A stretch of DNA of 6,618 bases from an uncultured Succinatimonas sp. (GCA_937896115.1 CALBLB010000109.1:1-6618), one strand, 5' to 3'; counted from the stretch's first letter, positions 1-6,126 are shown. The notes: generated by a model not told the origin, from the sequence alone. Numbers and translations: made by a program.

Positions 1-1070
1 TTAAAGCCGTTCGCGGCACCATAGCCGAGATCAAAGGCGGATACGGTGTGGTAGCGGTGATTTTGGGGGTCGGTCTGGTAGCTTTTCGTGATCCTTTCGG
101 GATCCGTCCCCTGGTTTTCGGTGAGCGTAAGTTGGAAGACGGACGTACCGAGTACATGGTGGCATCAGAAAGCGTGGCTTTGGATGTCAACGGCTTTACT
201 TTAGTACGTGACGTAAGACCAGGCGAAGCTTTACTCATCACCAAAGATGGTAAATTCTATTCTTCTATCTGTGCCGAGCATCCCAAACTTCAGCCCTGTA
301 TCTTTGAATACGTTTATTTTGCACGCCCCGATTCCATTATCAACGGAGCTTCCGTATACGCAACCCGCGTACGTATGGGCGACAAACTTGCCGAAAAGAT
401 AAAACGTGAGCACAGTGATCTTAAGATAGACGTGGTTATCCCCATTCCGGATACATCTGTAGACGTTGCCGTGCAGATAGCCCGTCATCTTGAGTTGCCC
501 TATCGTCAGGGATTTGTTAAGAATCGCTATATAGGCAGAACCTTCATCATGCCGGGGCAGAGTCAGCGTAAAAAGTCGGTACGCAGCAAGTTAAATCCCA
601 TCAGAGCCGAATTTGAAGGCAAGAATGTTTTGCTGGTTGACGATTCCATCGTCCGCGGTACCACCTCCATGCAGATCGTGGAAATGGCGCGTGAAGCAGG
701 GGCTAAAAAAGTGTTCTTCGCTTCGGCGTCTCCTGAGATCTGTTATCCGAATATTTACGGCATCGATATGCCTACCTCAGACGAACTTATTGCCTACAAG
801 CGCAGTAATGATGAGATTTGCAAAATGATAAAGGCCGATGCGCTGATCTACCAGTCTCTTGATGATTTGAAGGCTGCTGTTAATGAAGAAAATCCGGAGC
901 TTAAAGAGTTCGATACTTCTATCTTTACGGGGGACTATATCGTGCCTCCTGCAGACGGATATTTTGACGCGATTGCTAAGCAACGCAGTGATGATGCCAA
1001 GGCTGACAAAGCCTGGAACGATTCATGCGATGCGCTCGATATCTATAATATAGGCGATAAGAACTCCTAA
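1..1070 (+). CDS. purF: Amidophosphoribosyltransferase (glutamine PRPP amidotransferase), 3' part only
   Basis: PurF catalyses the first committed step of de novo purine synthesis in the cytoplasm, making 5-phosphoribosylamine from PRPP and glutamine. The gene enters from the left edge: the frame is open from base 3 (KAVRGTIAEIKGGYG...), so the GTG at 48 is internal. About 355 codons are present. The E. coli enzyme has about 505, so roughly the first 150 residues are missing, including the N-terminal catalytic Cys and most of the glutaminase domain. Visible landmarks are VAFRDPFGIRPLV (end of the glutaminase domain), YMVASESVALD, FEYVYFARPDS, VVIPIPDTS, YRQGFVKNRYIGRTFIMPGQ, and the PRPP-binding loop VLLVDDSIVRGTTS at about 627-668. 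The C-terminus also resembles the E. coli protein. The gene ends at TAA 1068-1070 and is followed by an intrinsic terminator, so it is the last gene of its transcript. Family assignment is very secure. Confidence 0.97.
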   Translation, partial: KAVRGTIAEIKGGYGVVAVILGVGLVAFRDPFGIRPLVFGERKLEDGRTEYMVASESVALDVNGFTLVRDVRPGEALLITKDGKFYSSICAEHPKLQPCIFEYVYFARPDSIINGASVYATRVRMGDKLAEKIKREHSDLKIDVVIPIPDTSVDVAVQIARHLELPYRQGFVKNRYIGRTFIMPGQSQRKKSVRSKLNPIRAEFEGKNVLLVDDSIVRGTTSMQIVEMAREAGAKKVFFASASPEICYPNIYGIDMPTSDELIAYKRSNDEICKMIKADALIYQSLDDLKAAVNEENPELKEFDTSIFTGDYIVPPADGYFDAIAKQRSDDAKADKAWNDSCDALDIYNIGDKNS

Positions 1071-1088
1071 CCGTTTTAATACTTTTTT

Positions 1089-1126
1089 AAAGCCGTAACC
1101 TGCGTTAAACAAGTTGCGGCTTTTTT
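1089..1126 (+). terminator. Rho-independent terminator after purF
   Basis: Arms GCCGTAAC (1092-1099) and GTTGCGGC (1113-1120) pair over 8 bp with one U-G wobble and a 13-nt loop. AAA at 1089-1091 can extend the stem by pairing with the first Ts of the following T6 run (1121-1126). The stem plus T-tract lies 21 nt after the purF stop codon, which is a normal place for an intrinsic terminator. It separates purF from the yajC-sec genes. The T6 at 1083-1088 upstream of the stem does not make a comparable signal on the other strand. Confidence 0.85.
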
Positions 1127-1129
1127 GCA

Positions 1130-1145
1130 TTTGCACACATGCAAA
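1130..1145. repeat. Short palindrome TTTGCA-N4-TGCAAA
   Basis: TTTGCA (1130-1135) and TGCAAA (1140-1145) are perfect inverted repeats around CACA, immediately after the purF terminator. It could be a weak operator, part of the terminator region, or chance in AT-rich DNA. It does not match the PurR operator pattern (CGCAAACG-TTTGCG type). Confidence 0.35.
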
Positions 1146-1163
1146 GTTATCGGAGCTTTATCT

Positions 1164-1182
1164 AAAAGATTAAATATCTTTT
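1164..1182. repeat. AT-rich inverted repeat, 7-bp arms
   Basis: AAAAGAT (1164-1170) and ATCTTTT (1176-1182) are perfect inverted repeats around TAAAT. The 5-bp AT spacer resembles that of the palindrome at 1242-1264, but the arm sequences differ. As RNA the stem would be weak, so a protein-binding site is as likely as a structure. Chance is possible in such AT-rich sequence. Confidence 0.35.
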
Positions 1183-1219
1183 TGAAAAATATATAAAATC
1201 TATTTAAATATGCAATGAT

Positions 1220-1266
1220 TTGCCATACTTAAAATGTCATGTATATCACATATTTTGTGATATATT
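1220..1266 (+). promoter_or_regulatory. yajC: Candidate promoter region for yajC-secDF
   Basis: The gap before yajC is strongly AT-rich and follows a terminator, so a promoter is expected here. The best sigma-70-like pair I can find is TTGCCA (1220-1225, 5 of 6 to TTGACA), a 16-nt spacer, then TATATC (1242-1247, 4 of 6). An alternative -10 is TATATT (1261-1266, 5 of 6), but it has no good -35. TTGAAA at 1182-1187 is another -35-like box with only a poor -10 downstream. All choices place the start of transcription roughly 50-80 nt before yajC, and the first two overlap the palindrome at 1242-1264. The exact promoter is uncertain. Confidence 0.35.
1242..1264. promoter_or_regulatory. Perfect 9-bp-arm palindrome, probable operator upstream of yajC
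   Basis: Arms TATATCACA (1242-1250) and TGTGATATA (1256-1264) are exact inverted repeats around TATTT. The half-site spacing suits a dimeric helix-turn-helix regulator. The TCACA and TGTGA blocks are everted relative to a CRP site (TGTGA-N6-TCACA), so this is not a standard CRP box. It overlaps the best -10 candidates, and binding there would be expected to repress. The regulator is unknown. The palindrome is read directly from the sequence; the operator role is inference. Confidence 0.5.
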
Positions 1267-1329
1267 AGTCAACTGAATTAAAAGAGGGCTCTTAGCACTC
1301 TACACAATAACTGCAGGTAAATTTACAAC

Positions 1330-1836
1330 ATGAATATTATTTCTTCTGCATATGCAGCCGATGCGGCTCAGGCTCAAGCCGGCGGCGATCTTTCCATGAT
1401 CATCGTCCTTTCCGTGTGCATGATTGCCGTTTATTTCTTCATCATGCGTCCTAATTCCAAAAAGCGCAAAGAAATGCAAAAGCTTTTGGATAATTTGTCG
1501 GTAGGAGATGAAGTTTTGACCAACGGCGGTATAGCCGGCCGTATCGTCAAACTTCCTGACAACAAAGAATACGTATTGGTAGAAGTGGCCGACGAAGTCG
1601 TAATGCAGATGAAGCGCAACTACGTCGTAGCCGTGTTGCCCAAGGGAACTTTGCAGGCTGTTGCCGTTGATAAAAAGAATGCTCCTAAAAAAGCTAATGC
1701 AAAGAAGGCAGTTTCCAAGGCTCAGGCTCCTTTGCCGCAGGCTGTAGAAGCCAAACTCGGCATCGGCTCTGATGATGTCAAGAATGAAGAGCAGAATGTT
1801 CCTGCTGCCGAAGCTGAAAACAAAGAAAACAAATAA
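1330..1836 (+). CDS. yajC: Sec translocon accessory protein YajC, long-tailed
   Basis: YajC is a small single-pass inner-membrane subunit of the SecDF-YajC complex that associates with SecYEG. The 168-residue product has a short periplasmic N-terminus (MNIISSAYAADAAQAQ), one membrane segment at about residues 22-39 (MIIVLSVCMIAVYFFIM), the basic RP-N-KKRKE stretch after it, the family core GDEVLTNGGIAGRIVK (59-74), and VAVLPKGTL (100-108). E. coli YajC (about 110 residues) ends near this last motif. Here another ~57 residues follow: a Lys/Ala-rich part (KKANAKKAVSKAQ) and then an acidic Glu/Asn-rich end, probably disordered and cytoplasmic. The ATG at 1330 has only a weak AGGT (1315-1318) upstream at about 11 nt, but the N-terminus aligns with the family. 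secD follows 64 nt after the stop codon. Assignment is secure. Confidence 0.95.
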   Translation: MNIISSAYAADAAQAQAGGDLSMIIVLSVCMIAVYFFIMRPNSKKRKEMQKLLDNLSVGDEVLTNGGIAGRIVKLPDNKEYVLVEVADEVVMQMKRNYVVAVLPKGTLQAVAVDKKNAPKKANAKKAVSKAQAPLPQAVEAKLGIGSDDVKNEEQNVPAAEAENKENK

Positions 1837-1861
1837 TTTCTTTTTCAATTTCCCATAATAC

Positions 1862-1881
1862 GACCGCGCTTTGGCGCGGTC
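1862..1881 (+). other. GC-rich hairpin in the yajC-secD gap
   Basis: GACCGCGC (1862-1869) and GCGCGGTC (1874-1881) form a perfect 8-bp stem with a TTTG loop, 25 nt after the yajC stop codon and 7 nt before the secD Shine-Dalgarno. It looks like the stem of an intrinsic terminator, but it is followed by TGATTTC rather than a T-tract, so strong termination is unlikely. It may be a leaky attenuator, an RNA processing or 3'-end-protecting structure that sets the yajC:secDF ratio, or a structure affecting secD initiation. The structure is plain in the sequence; its role is inference. Confidence 0.7.
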
Positions 1882-1888
1882 TGATTTC

Positions 1889-1903
1889 AAGAGTTCCAAA
1901 GTG
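1889..1903 (+). promoter_or_regulatory. secD: secD ribosome-binding site and GTG start
   Basis: AAGAG at 1889-1893 lies 7 nt before GTG 1901. This decides the secD start. From 1901 the protein begins MQNKFPLWKNVM, which aligns with the E. coli SecD start MLNRYPLWKYVM. The longer in-frame option, TTG at 1871, sits in the loop of the hairpin, has no Shine-Dalgarno, and would add ten residues not found in the E. coli protein. Confidence 0.8.
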
Positions 1904-3784
1904 CAAAACAAGTTCCCTTTGTGGAAAAACGTCATGGTCGTGCTGATCATTCTGATCGGTGCGTTCTACGCGCTTCCCAATCTGTACGGCGAAGATCCGG
2001 CACTCCAGATTTCTGGTGCCAGAGGTCTTGATGTAGATGCCGCGGTGCAAGTTAAAGTACAGCAGGCGCTTGAAGCCAAAAATATCAGCGGCGATTACGA
2101 GCTGGAAAACGGTCAGTTGCTGGTACGCTTTAAGAATACCGAAGAGCAGTTGCTGGCAAGAGATGTGGCCGCTTCCGTGCTTGACGACAATTACGTTACC
2201 GCTCTTAATTTGGCTCCCGCTACTCCTGCATGGATGCGTGCCATGGGCATGCACCCTTTGAAGTTAGGTCTTGATCTGCGCGGCGGCGTGCACTTCCTTA
2301 TGGAAGTTGACATGGATTCGGCCATGAAAAAGATGACCGATCAGCTGGTCAACGATTTTAGAACCGAGTTGCGCAATGCCGGTATTCGTCTTGCCGGAGC
2401 CAGAGCCGAGGGTGATAACGTGATCGTGGCATTCCGCGATGCACAAACCCGTGATGAGGCTTTGAAGACTCTTTCATCGCGTCATAAGGATTTTAAACTT
2501 CAGGATTACGACAGCCAAAGCGACGGCAGGTTCTACATACGTGCGACCATGACCCCGCAGAAACTCTCCGAAGTCAGAACCAATGCTGTTGATCAGAACA
2601 TCAACATCATCAGAAACCGTGTTAACGAATTGGGCGTAGCCGAACCTTTGGTACAACGTCAGGGTGCTGATCGCGTGGTAGTAGAGTTGCCAGGTATTCA
2701 GGATACAGCCCGTGCTAAGGAAATCCTGGGGGCAACCGCCACCTTGGAGTTCAGACTCGTGGATAATACTGCCGACGTCGGAGCTGCTGCACAGGGACAT
2801 GTTCCTGCAGGTACCGAAGTCCTTTATGATGCCAAACATTATCCCGTGGTAGTAAGCAAACAGGTGATCCTAACCGGTGATCATATCGTCGATGCCTCGT
2901 CAAGCGCCGATGAAAACGGTCGCCCTCAGGTTAACATCAGCCTTGACTCCCGCGGCGGTAATATCATGTCTGCCTTTACTAAGGACAACATCGGTAAACC
3001 CATGGCTACCAACTTTATCGAATTTAAAGCCGTGGTTTCAGATGATCCCGATGCTTTAAAACCCGGTGATGTAGGTTACAAGCCTAAATTCCGCAAGGTC
3101 GAGCAGATAATCAATGTGGCCACCATTCAAAGCCGCCTTGGTTCTAGCTTCCGTATCACCGGTATAAGTTCAAGCAAAGAAGCGCACAATCTGGCGTTGC
3201 TGTTGCGTGCCGGTGCCTTGATAGCCCCTATTCAGATTGTCGAAGAGCGTACCATCGGACCTTCCTTGGGACAGCAAAACATCGATAACGGTTTAAAGGC
3301 CATGCTTTACGGTGTGATCTTCCTCTTGGTGTTCATGATCATCTATTACAAAGGATTCGGTCTCATCGCCAATTTGGCCTTGCTCTTTAACCTTGTATTA
3401 CTCGTAGGTGTGATGTCGCTTATTCCCGGCGCCACCATGACTTTGCCAGGCATTGCAGGCATAGTGCTTACTTTGGGTATGGCCGTCGACGCCAACGTGC
3501 TTATCTATGAACGTATACGTGAAGAGCTCAGGGCAGGACGCCCAGTGCAGGCCGCCATTCACGAAGGTTATGCCCGCGCTTTCGTAACCATTGCCGACTC
3601 AAACATCACCACCTTTATTACAGGCCTCATTCTCTTTATGGTGGGAACAGGCTCGGTAAAGGGGTTTGCTTTGGTGCTGATGATAGGTCTTGCCAGCTCA
3701 ATGTTTACCGCCGTTACCGCCTGCCGTGCCATCGTAAACTGGGTATGGGGCTCCAAGGCCAATTTGAAGACTTTGAGCATTTAG
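1901..3784 (+). CDS. secD: Protein translocase subunit SecD
   Basis: SecD is an RND-superfamily inner-membrane protein that, with SecF, uses the proton motive force to help draw exported proteins through SecYEG on the periplasmic side. From GTG 1901 it has 627 residues (E. coli about 615). An N-terminal membrane segment lies at about residues 10-27 and is followed by LPNLYGEDPALQISGARG. The large periplasmic region contains LKLGLDLRGGVHFLMEVDMD, NIIRNRVNELGVAEPLVQRQ, VVELPGIQDTARAKEILGAT and LLLRAGALIAPIQIVEERT. Five further membrane segments lie at about 468-487, 490-511, 516-537, 564-588 and 590-612. The fourth carries the signature GMAVDANVLIYERIREE, with Asp530 matching the proton-transfer Asp of E. 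coli SecD (Asp519). The C-terminus LKTLSI resembles the E. coli KKLSI. The stop codon TAG 3782-3784 overlaps the secF Shine-Dalgarno, consistent with tight co-expression. No key residue is missing. Confidence 0.97.
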   Translation: MQNKFPLWKNVMVVLIILIGAFYALPNLYGEDPALQISGARGLDVDAAVQVKVQQALEAKNISGDYELENGQLLVRFKNTEEQLLARDVAASVLDDNYVTALNLAPATPAWMRAMGMHPLKLGLDLRGGVHFLMEVDMDSAMKKMTDQLVNDFRTELRNAGIRLAGARAEGDNVIVAFRDAQTRDEALKTLSSRHKDFKLQDYDSQSDGRFYIRATMTPQKLSEVRTNAVDQNINIIRNRVNELGVAEPLVQRQGADRVVVELPGIQDTARAKEILGATATLEFRLVDNTADVGAAAQGHVPAGTEVLYDAKHYPVVVSKQVILTGDHIVDASSSADENGRPQVNISLDSRGGNIMSAFTKDNIGKPMATNFIEFKAVVSDDPDALKPGDVGYKPKFRKVEQIINVATIQSRLGSSFRITGISSSKEAHNLALLLRAGALIAPIQIVEERTIGPSLGQQNIDNGLKAMLYGVIFLLVFMIIYYKGFGLIANLALLFNLVLLVGVMSLIPGATMTLPGIAGIVLTLGMAVDANVLIYERIREELRAGRPVQAAIHEGYARAFVTIADSNITTFITGLILFMVGTGSVKGFALVLMIGLASSMFTAVTACRAIVNWVWGSKANLKTLSI

Positions 3785-3796
3785 GAGAACCAAACT

Positions 3797-4744
3797 ATGA
3801 TGCAGTTTATTAAAGAAGGGGTAGTCATCCCCTTCATGAAGATAAAACTCGTCGTGGAATTACTCTGCTTCGGACTGGTAGTTGCAAGCATAGTCTCCAT
3901 GTGCGTAAAAGGTCTTAACTGGGGATTGGATTTTACCGGCGGTGTAGTGGTTGAAACCGAGTTTACTCACGCAGTAGATCTTGAAACCGTACGTCAAGCC
4001 TATCTTAAAGAAGGGATCGAAGGTACTGCTCAATATTCAGGCAGTACCAAATCGGTGATGATGCGTGTAGCCCCTAAAGAAGGACTTGATCAGCAAACGG
4101 TCACCAATAAGGTGTTCAATGCATCCAAGAGCATCGATCCTGAAGTAAAGCTTGCCCGTTCTGAATACGTCGGTCCTGCAGTCGGCGAAGAACTGGTCGA
4201 AAGCGGTATTTTAGCCATCGTGGTTTCACTTATTGCAATTTTGGCCTACATCGCCTTCCGTTTTGAATGGAGAATGGCAACCGGTGCCGTGATTTCGCTT
4301 GCGTACGATGTCATCGTGGTGATGGGGGTGTTCTCTTTCTTCCAGATAGAATACGATCTGACCGTACTTGCGGCGGTACTTACCGTGGTAGGTTATTCAT
4401 TGAACGATAAAATCGTGGTGTTTGACCGTATACGTGAAAATGCCGTCAAGTTGCCAAGAGGTGTTGAGATGCAGCGACTTTTTGATATTTCGCTTACTCA
4501 GACTCTGTCACGTACCATCATCACCTCTGGTACCACGCTTATCACCGTAGTTTCGCTGATGATTTTCGGCGGACCGATGATCTACGGTTTCTCGCTGGCT
4601 TTGTTCGTGGGTATCGTTTTCGGTACCGCTACATCCATCTATGTGGCTTCCACCTGGACTTTGCTCTTGGGGATCACCCGTGCGCAGCTTGCACCGCGTA
4701 AAGTGGTCAAGCAGGAAACCGACGTCGTGGAAACTATGGACTGA
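3797..4744 (+). CDS. secF: Protein translocase subunit SecF
   Basis: SecF is the partner of SecD in the proton-driven export complex, with six membrane segments and one periplasmic loop. The 315-residue product shows LNWGLDFTGGVVVE just after the first membrane segment, EYVGPAVGEELVESG leading into the second, FRFEWRMATGAVI between the second and third, and the signature VGYSLNDKIVVFDRIREN (Asp204 and Asp210 in the conserved proton-relay region). SLTQTLSRTIITSGTTL and the terminal ATSIYVAST membrane segment follow. AGGAG at 3783-3787, formed partly by the secD stop codon, is 9 nt before ATG 3797. A second ATG at 3800 is also possible and would change only one residue. The cytoplasmic N-terminus is somewhat shorter than in E. 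coli. The gene ends at TGA 4742-4744, and the next gene starts 11 nt later. Confidence 0.97.
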   Translation: MMQFIKEGVVIPFMKIKLVVELLCFGLVVASIVSMCVKGLNWGLDFTGGVVVETEFTHAVDLETVRQAYLKEGIEGTAQYSGSTKSVMMRVAPKEGLDQQTVTNKVFNASKSIDPEVKLARSEYVGPAVGEELVESGILAIVVSLIAILAYIAFRFEWRMATGAVISLAYDVIVVMGVFSFFQIEYDLTVLAAVLTVVGYSLNDKIVVFDRIRENAVKLPRGVEMQRLFDISLTQTLSRTIITSGTTLITVVSLMIFGGPMIYGFSLALFVGIVFGTATSIYVASTWTLLLGITRAQLAPRKVVKQETDVVETMD

Positions 4745-4758
4745 AGGTAAATTTCGTG
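4743..4758 (+). promoter_or_regulatory. nlpI: nlpI ribosome-binding site and GTG start overlapping the secF stop
   Basis: GAAGGT (4743-4748) overlaps the secF TGA stop (4742-4744) and ends 7 nt before GTG 4756. The arrangement supports GTG as the true start, because it gives a complete lipoprotein signal peptide. It also suggests ribosomes can pass directly from secF to nlpI (translational coupling). No ATG lies near enough to replace it. Confidence 0.7.
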
Positions 4759-5733
4759 AGTGTTTCAACTCGCTTAAAGGCCCTGTGCGCAATCAGCGTT
4801 TGGGGCCTTGTTTTGTCTTTGGCTTTGTCATCGTGTGCTGTTACGAATGAGAAAGTTGCAACGGAAAAGACTAAAAGCACCGTAGCCTTTTGCGTTCCTT
4901 CCCGATATGTAATGTTTGCCTATCCTGATTACGCCAGTACCGATCGCGATCAAATGCTTTTGGTAAACGTATCGAGACTGCTTGACACCAAGGCGGTTAC
5001 CAAACGTGAAAGAGCCGAAGTGTTTTATGAGCTCGGGATAATTTATGACAGATTGGGCATGGAGGCCACGGCTCGTTCGATGTTTATGAATGCTTTGGCT
5101 GAAAACCGTCGCTATGCAGCTCCTTATAATTTTGTAGGGATCTATTTTGCAGAAGACGGACGTTTTCAGGAAGCACTTGATGCATTTGACTCAGGCCTTG
5201 AGCTTGATCCTTCCGATGCTTATGTAAATTTCAACCGCGGTATCGTGCTGTATCTGGCAGGCCGTGCAGCCACGGCTTTGCCTGACTTCAGACGCTTTTA
5301 CCGTGCTGATCCTTCTGATCCTTATCGTCTGCTGTGGCTTTATCTTTGCGAAAAAGCTTTGGGAGATGACGAGCAGGCATTAAAGAATCTGTCGTTAAGA
5401 CGGGATCATGCATCAGACAAGGCAAGAGCTGAAAACTGGGGTTTTTTCATCGTCTCCCTTTATCTTAAAGAGAAAAGTCTCGACGATTTTTTTGTAGAAC
5501 TCAGAAAATCTGAAAAGAACCCGGACGAATTTGCCGACAGATTGTGTGAAGGTTATTTTTACGTGGGTATGCAAAGCTTGCTTAGGGGTGATGAGAAAGA
5601 AGCATATGATTATATGTCGCTCTCAGTTGCCACCAGGCGTTATGCTTTTTTGGAATACCGTTACGCCTTAAGGCTTATGAGAGATTTGGGTCAAAAACGC
5701 GGTCTGTTCGTGACTCCGGAAATAAAACTCTGA
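4756..5733 (+). CDS. nlpI: NlpI-like outer-membrane TPR lipoprotein
   Basis: In E. coli, NlpI is an outer-membrane lipoprotein adaptor that presents the peptidoglycan endopeptidase MepS to the protease Prc and scaffolds other cell-wall hydrolases. This 325-residue product has a lipoprotein signal peptide ending LALSSC, with lipidated Cys27 followed by Ala (no Asp retention signal, so outer membrane expected). It aligns with E. coli NlpI (294 residues) over most of its length: RLLDTKAVTKRERAEVFYELGIIYDRLGM, YNFVGIYFAEDGRFQEALDAFDSGLELDP, NFNRGIVLYLAGR, DPSDPYRLLWLYL, and near the end FLEYRYALRLMRDLGQ. Tetratricopeptide repeats are visible at about 87-120, 121-154 and 155-188, and the rest is helical. 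The stretch between the lipid anchor and the first helices (residues 40-62) is longer than in E. coli and contains an extra Cys46. In E. coli nlpI lies near pnp, so its position behind secF is unusual. The identity is good; the partners here are inferred. Confidence 0.87.
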   Translation: MSVSTRLKALCAISVWGLVLSLALSSCAVTNEKVATEKTKSTVAFCVPSRYVMFAYPDYASTDRDQMLLVNVSRLLDTKAVTKRERAEVFYELGIIYDRLGMEATARSMFMNALAENRRYAAPYNFVGIYFAEDGRFQEALDAFDSGLELDPSDAYVNFNRGIVLYLAGRAATALPDFRRFYRADPSDPYRLLWLYLCEKALGDDEQALKNLSLRRDHASDKARAENWGFFIVSLYLKEKSLDDFFVELRKSEKNPDEFADRLCEGYFYVGMQSLLRGDEKEAYDYMSLSVATRRYAFLEYRYALRLMRDLGQKRGLFVTPEIKL

Positions 5734-5769
5734 TTTTTTAGGCTCGTTGTCAAGGAGAAAAACTGGATC

Positions 5770-6126
5770 ATGCACTATAACGACAATAATGAAAGCGGCA
5801 GTTTAAGTACTGCTGAATTTGCCGAGTTAAAGCCCAGGTTACTGCCTCAGGACGATGTAGAGGTTATGAGCGAGTTTTTCAAAGCATTGAGCGATCCTAC
5901 CCGAATCAGCATAGTCGATGCTTTGCAAAAAAAAGGCTGGCTGTGCGTGTCAGATCTTGCCGAACTTTTGGGAGTGAGCAAATCTGCAATTTCTCATCAG
6001 ATGTGCAAAATGAGATTAAATAAGCTGGTACGTTTAAAACGCGACGGAAAACGGGTTTTTTATGCTTTAAACGATGATCATGTTGAAAAAGTCTTTGCAA
6101 TGGCGGTGACTCATATCCACGAGTAA
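5770..6126 (+). CDS. ArsR/SmtB-family metal-sensing transcriptional repressor
   Basis: This 118-residue protein has a winged helix-turn-helix fold of the ArsR/SmtB family, whose members repress metal-handling genes and leave DNA when metal binds. Residues 35-58 (EFFKALSDPTRISIVDAL) are the usual entry helices. LCVSDLAELLGVSKSAISHQMCKMR (58-82) is the helix-turn-helix, and VRLKRDGKRVFYAL (87-100) is the wing. The C-terminal helix carries Asp102-x-His104, His115 and Glu118. This has the same spacing as the SmtB alpha-5 zinc site (Asp104, His106, His117, Glu120), with Glu118 as the last residue. The alpha-3 region has one Cys (Cys59, as in SmtB LCVGDL) rather than the Cys-x-Cys of ArsR/CadC. A second Cys (Cys79) lies in the recognition helix. 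There is no N-terminal Cys. AAGGAG at 5752-5757 is 12 nt before the ATG, a slightly long spacing. It is 36 nt after nlpI and 50 nt before the desulfurase gene. Zinc or cobalt sensing is likely; the target genes are unknown. Confidence 0.88.
   Translation: MHYNDNNESGSLSTAEFAELKPRLLPQDDVEVMSEFFKALSDPTRISIVDALQKKGWLCVSDLAELLGVSKSAISHQMCKMRLNKLVRLKRDGKRVFYALNDDHVEKVFAMAVTHIHE

Noticed and set aside
48..50. GTG at 48 as the purF start codon
   Set aside because: The frame is open to base 3, and the codons before 48 encode conserved PurF sequence. The gene simply begins outside the window.
1242..1264. Possible CRP binding site
   Set aside because: CRP binds TGTGA-N6-TCACA. Here the blocks are in the opposite order (TCACA then TGTGA), with a 5-nt spacer.
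1854..1859. CATAAT as a -10 box for a secD promoter
   Set aside because: No acceptable -35 box is found 15-19 nt upstream; that stretch is the end of yajC and a T/A-rich run.
1663..1900. A VemP- or ApdP-like arrest peptide controlling secDF
   Set aside because: Such systems use a dedicated leader with an export signal and a stalling motif. Here the upstream gene is an ordinary yajC. I see no RAPP/RAGP-type motif in its tail, and the hairpin does not cover the secD Shine-Dalgarno.
1300..1950. Minus-strand open frame of 216 codons opposite yajC
   Set aside because: It lies antisense to a clearly conserved gene, reads as Phe/Leu/His-rich sequence with no family resemblance, and also covers the intergenic hairpin. 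It is a by-product of yajC codon use. The same reasoning removes the other antisense and shifted frames over purF, secD, secF and the ArsR gene.
5734..5769. Terminator between nlpI and the ArsR-family gene
   Set aside because: A T6 run (5734-5739) is present, but no stem precedes it, so termination is not supported.
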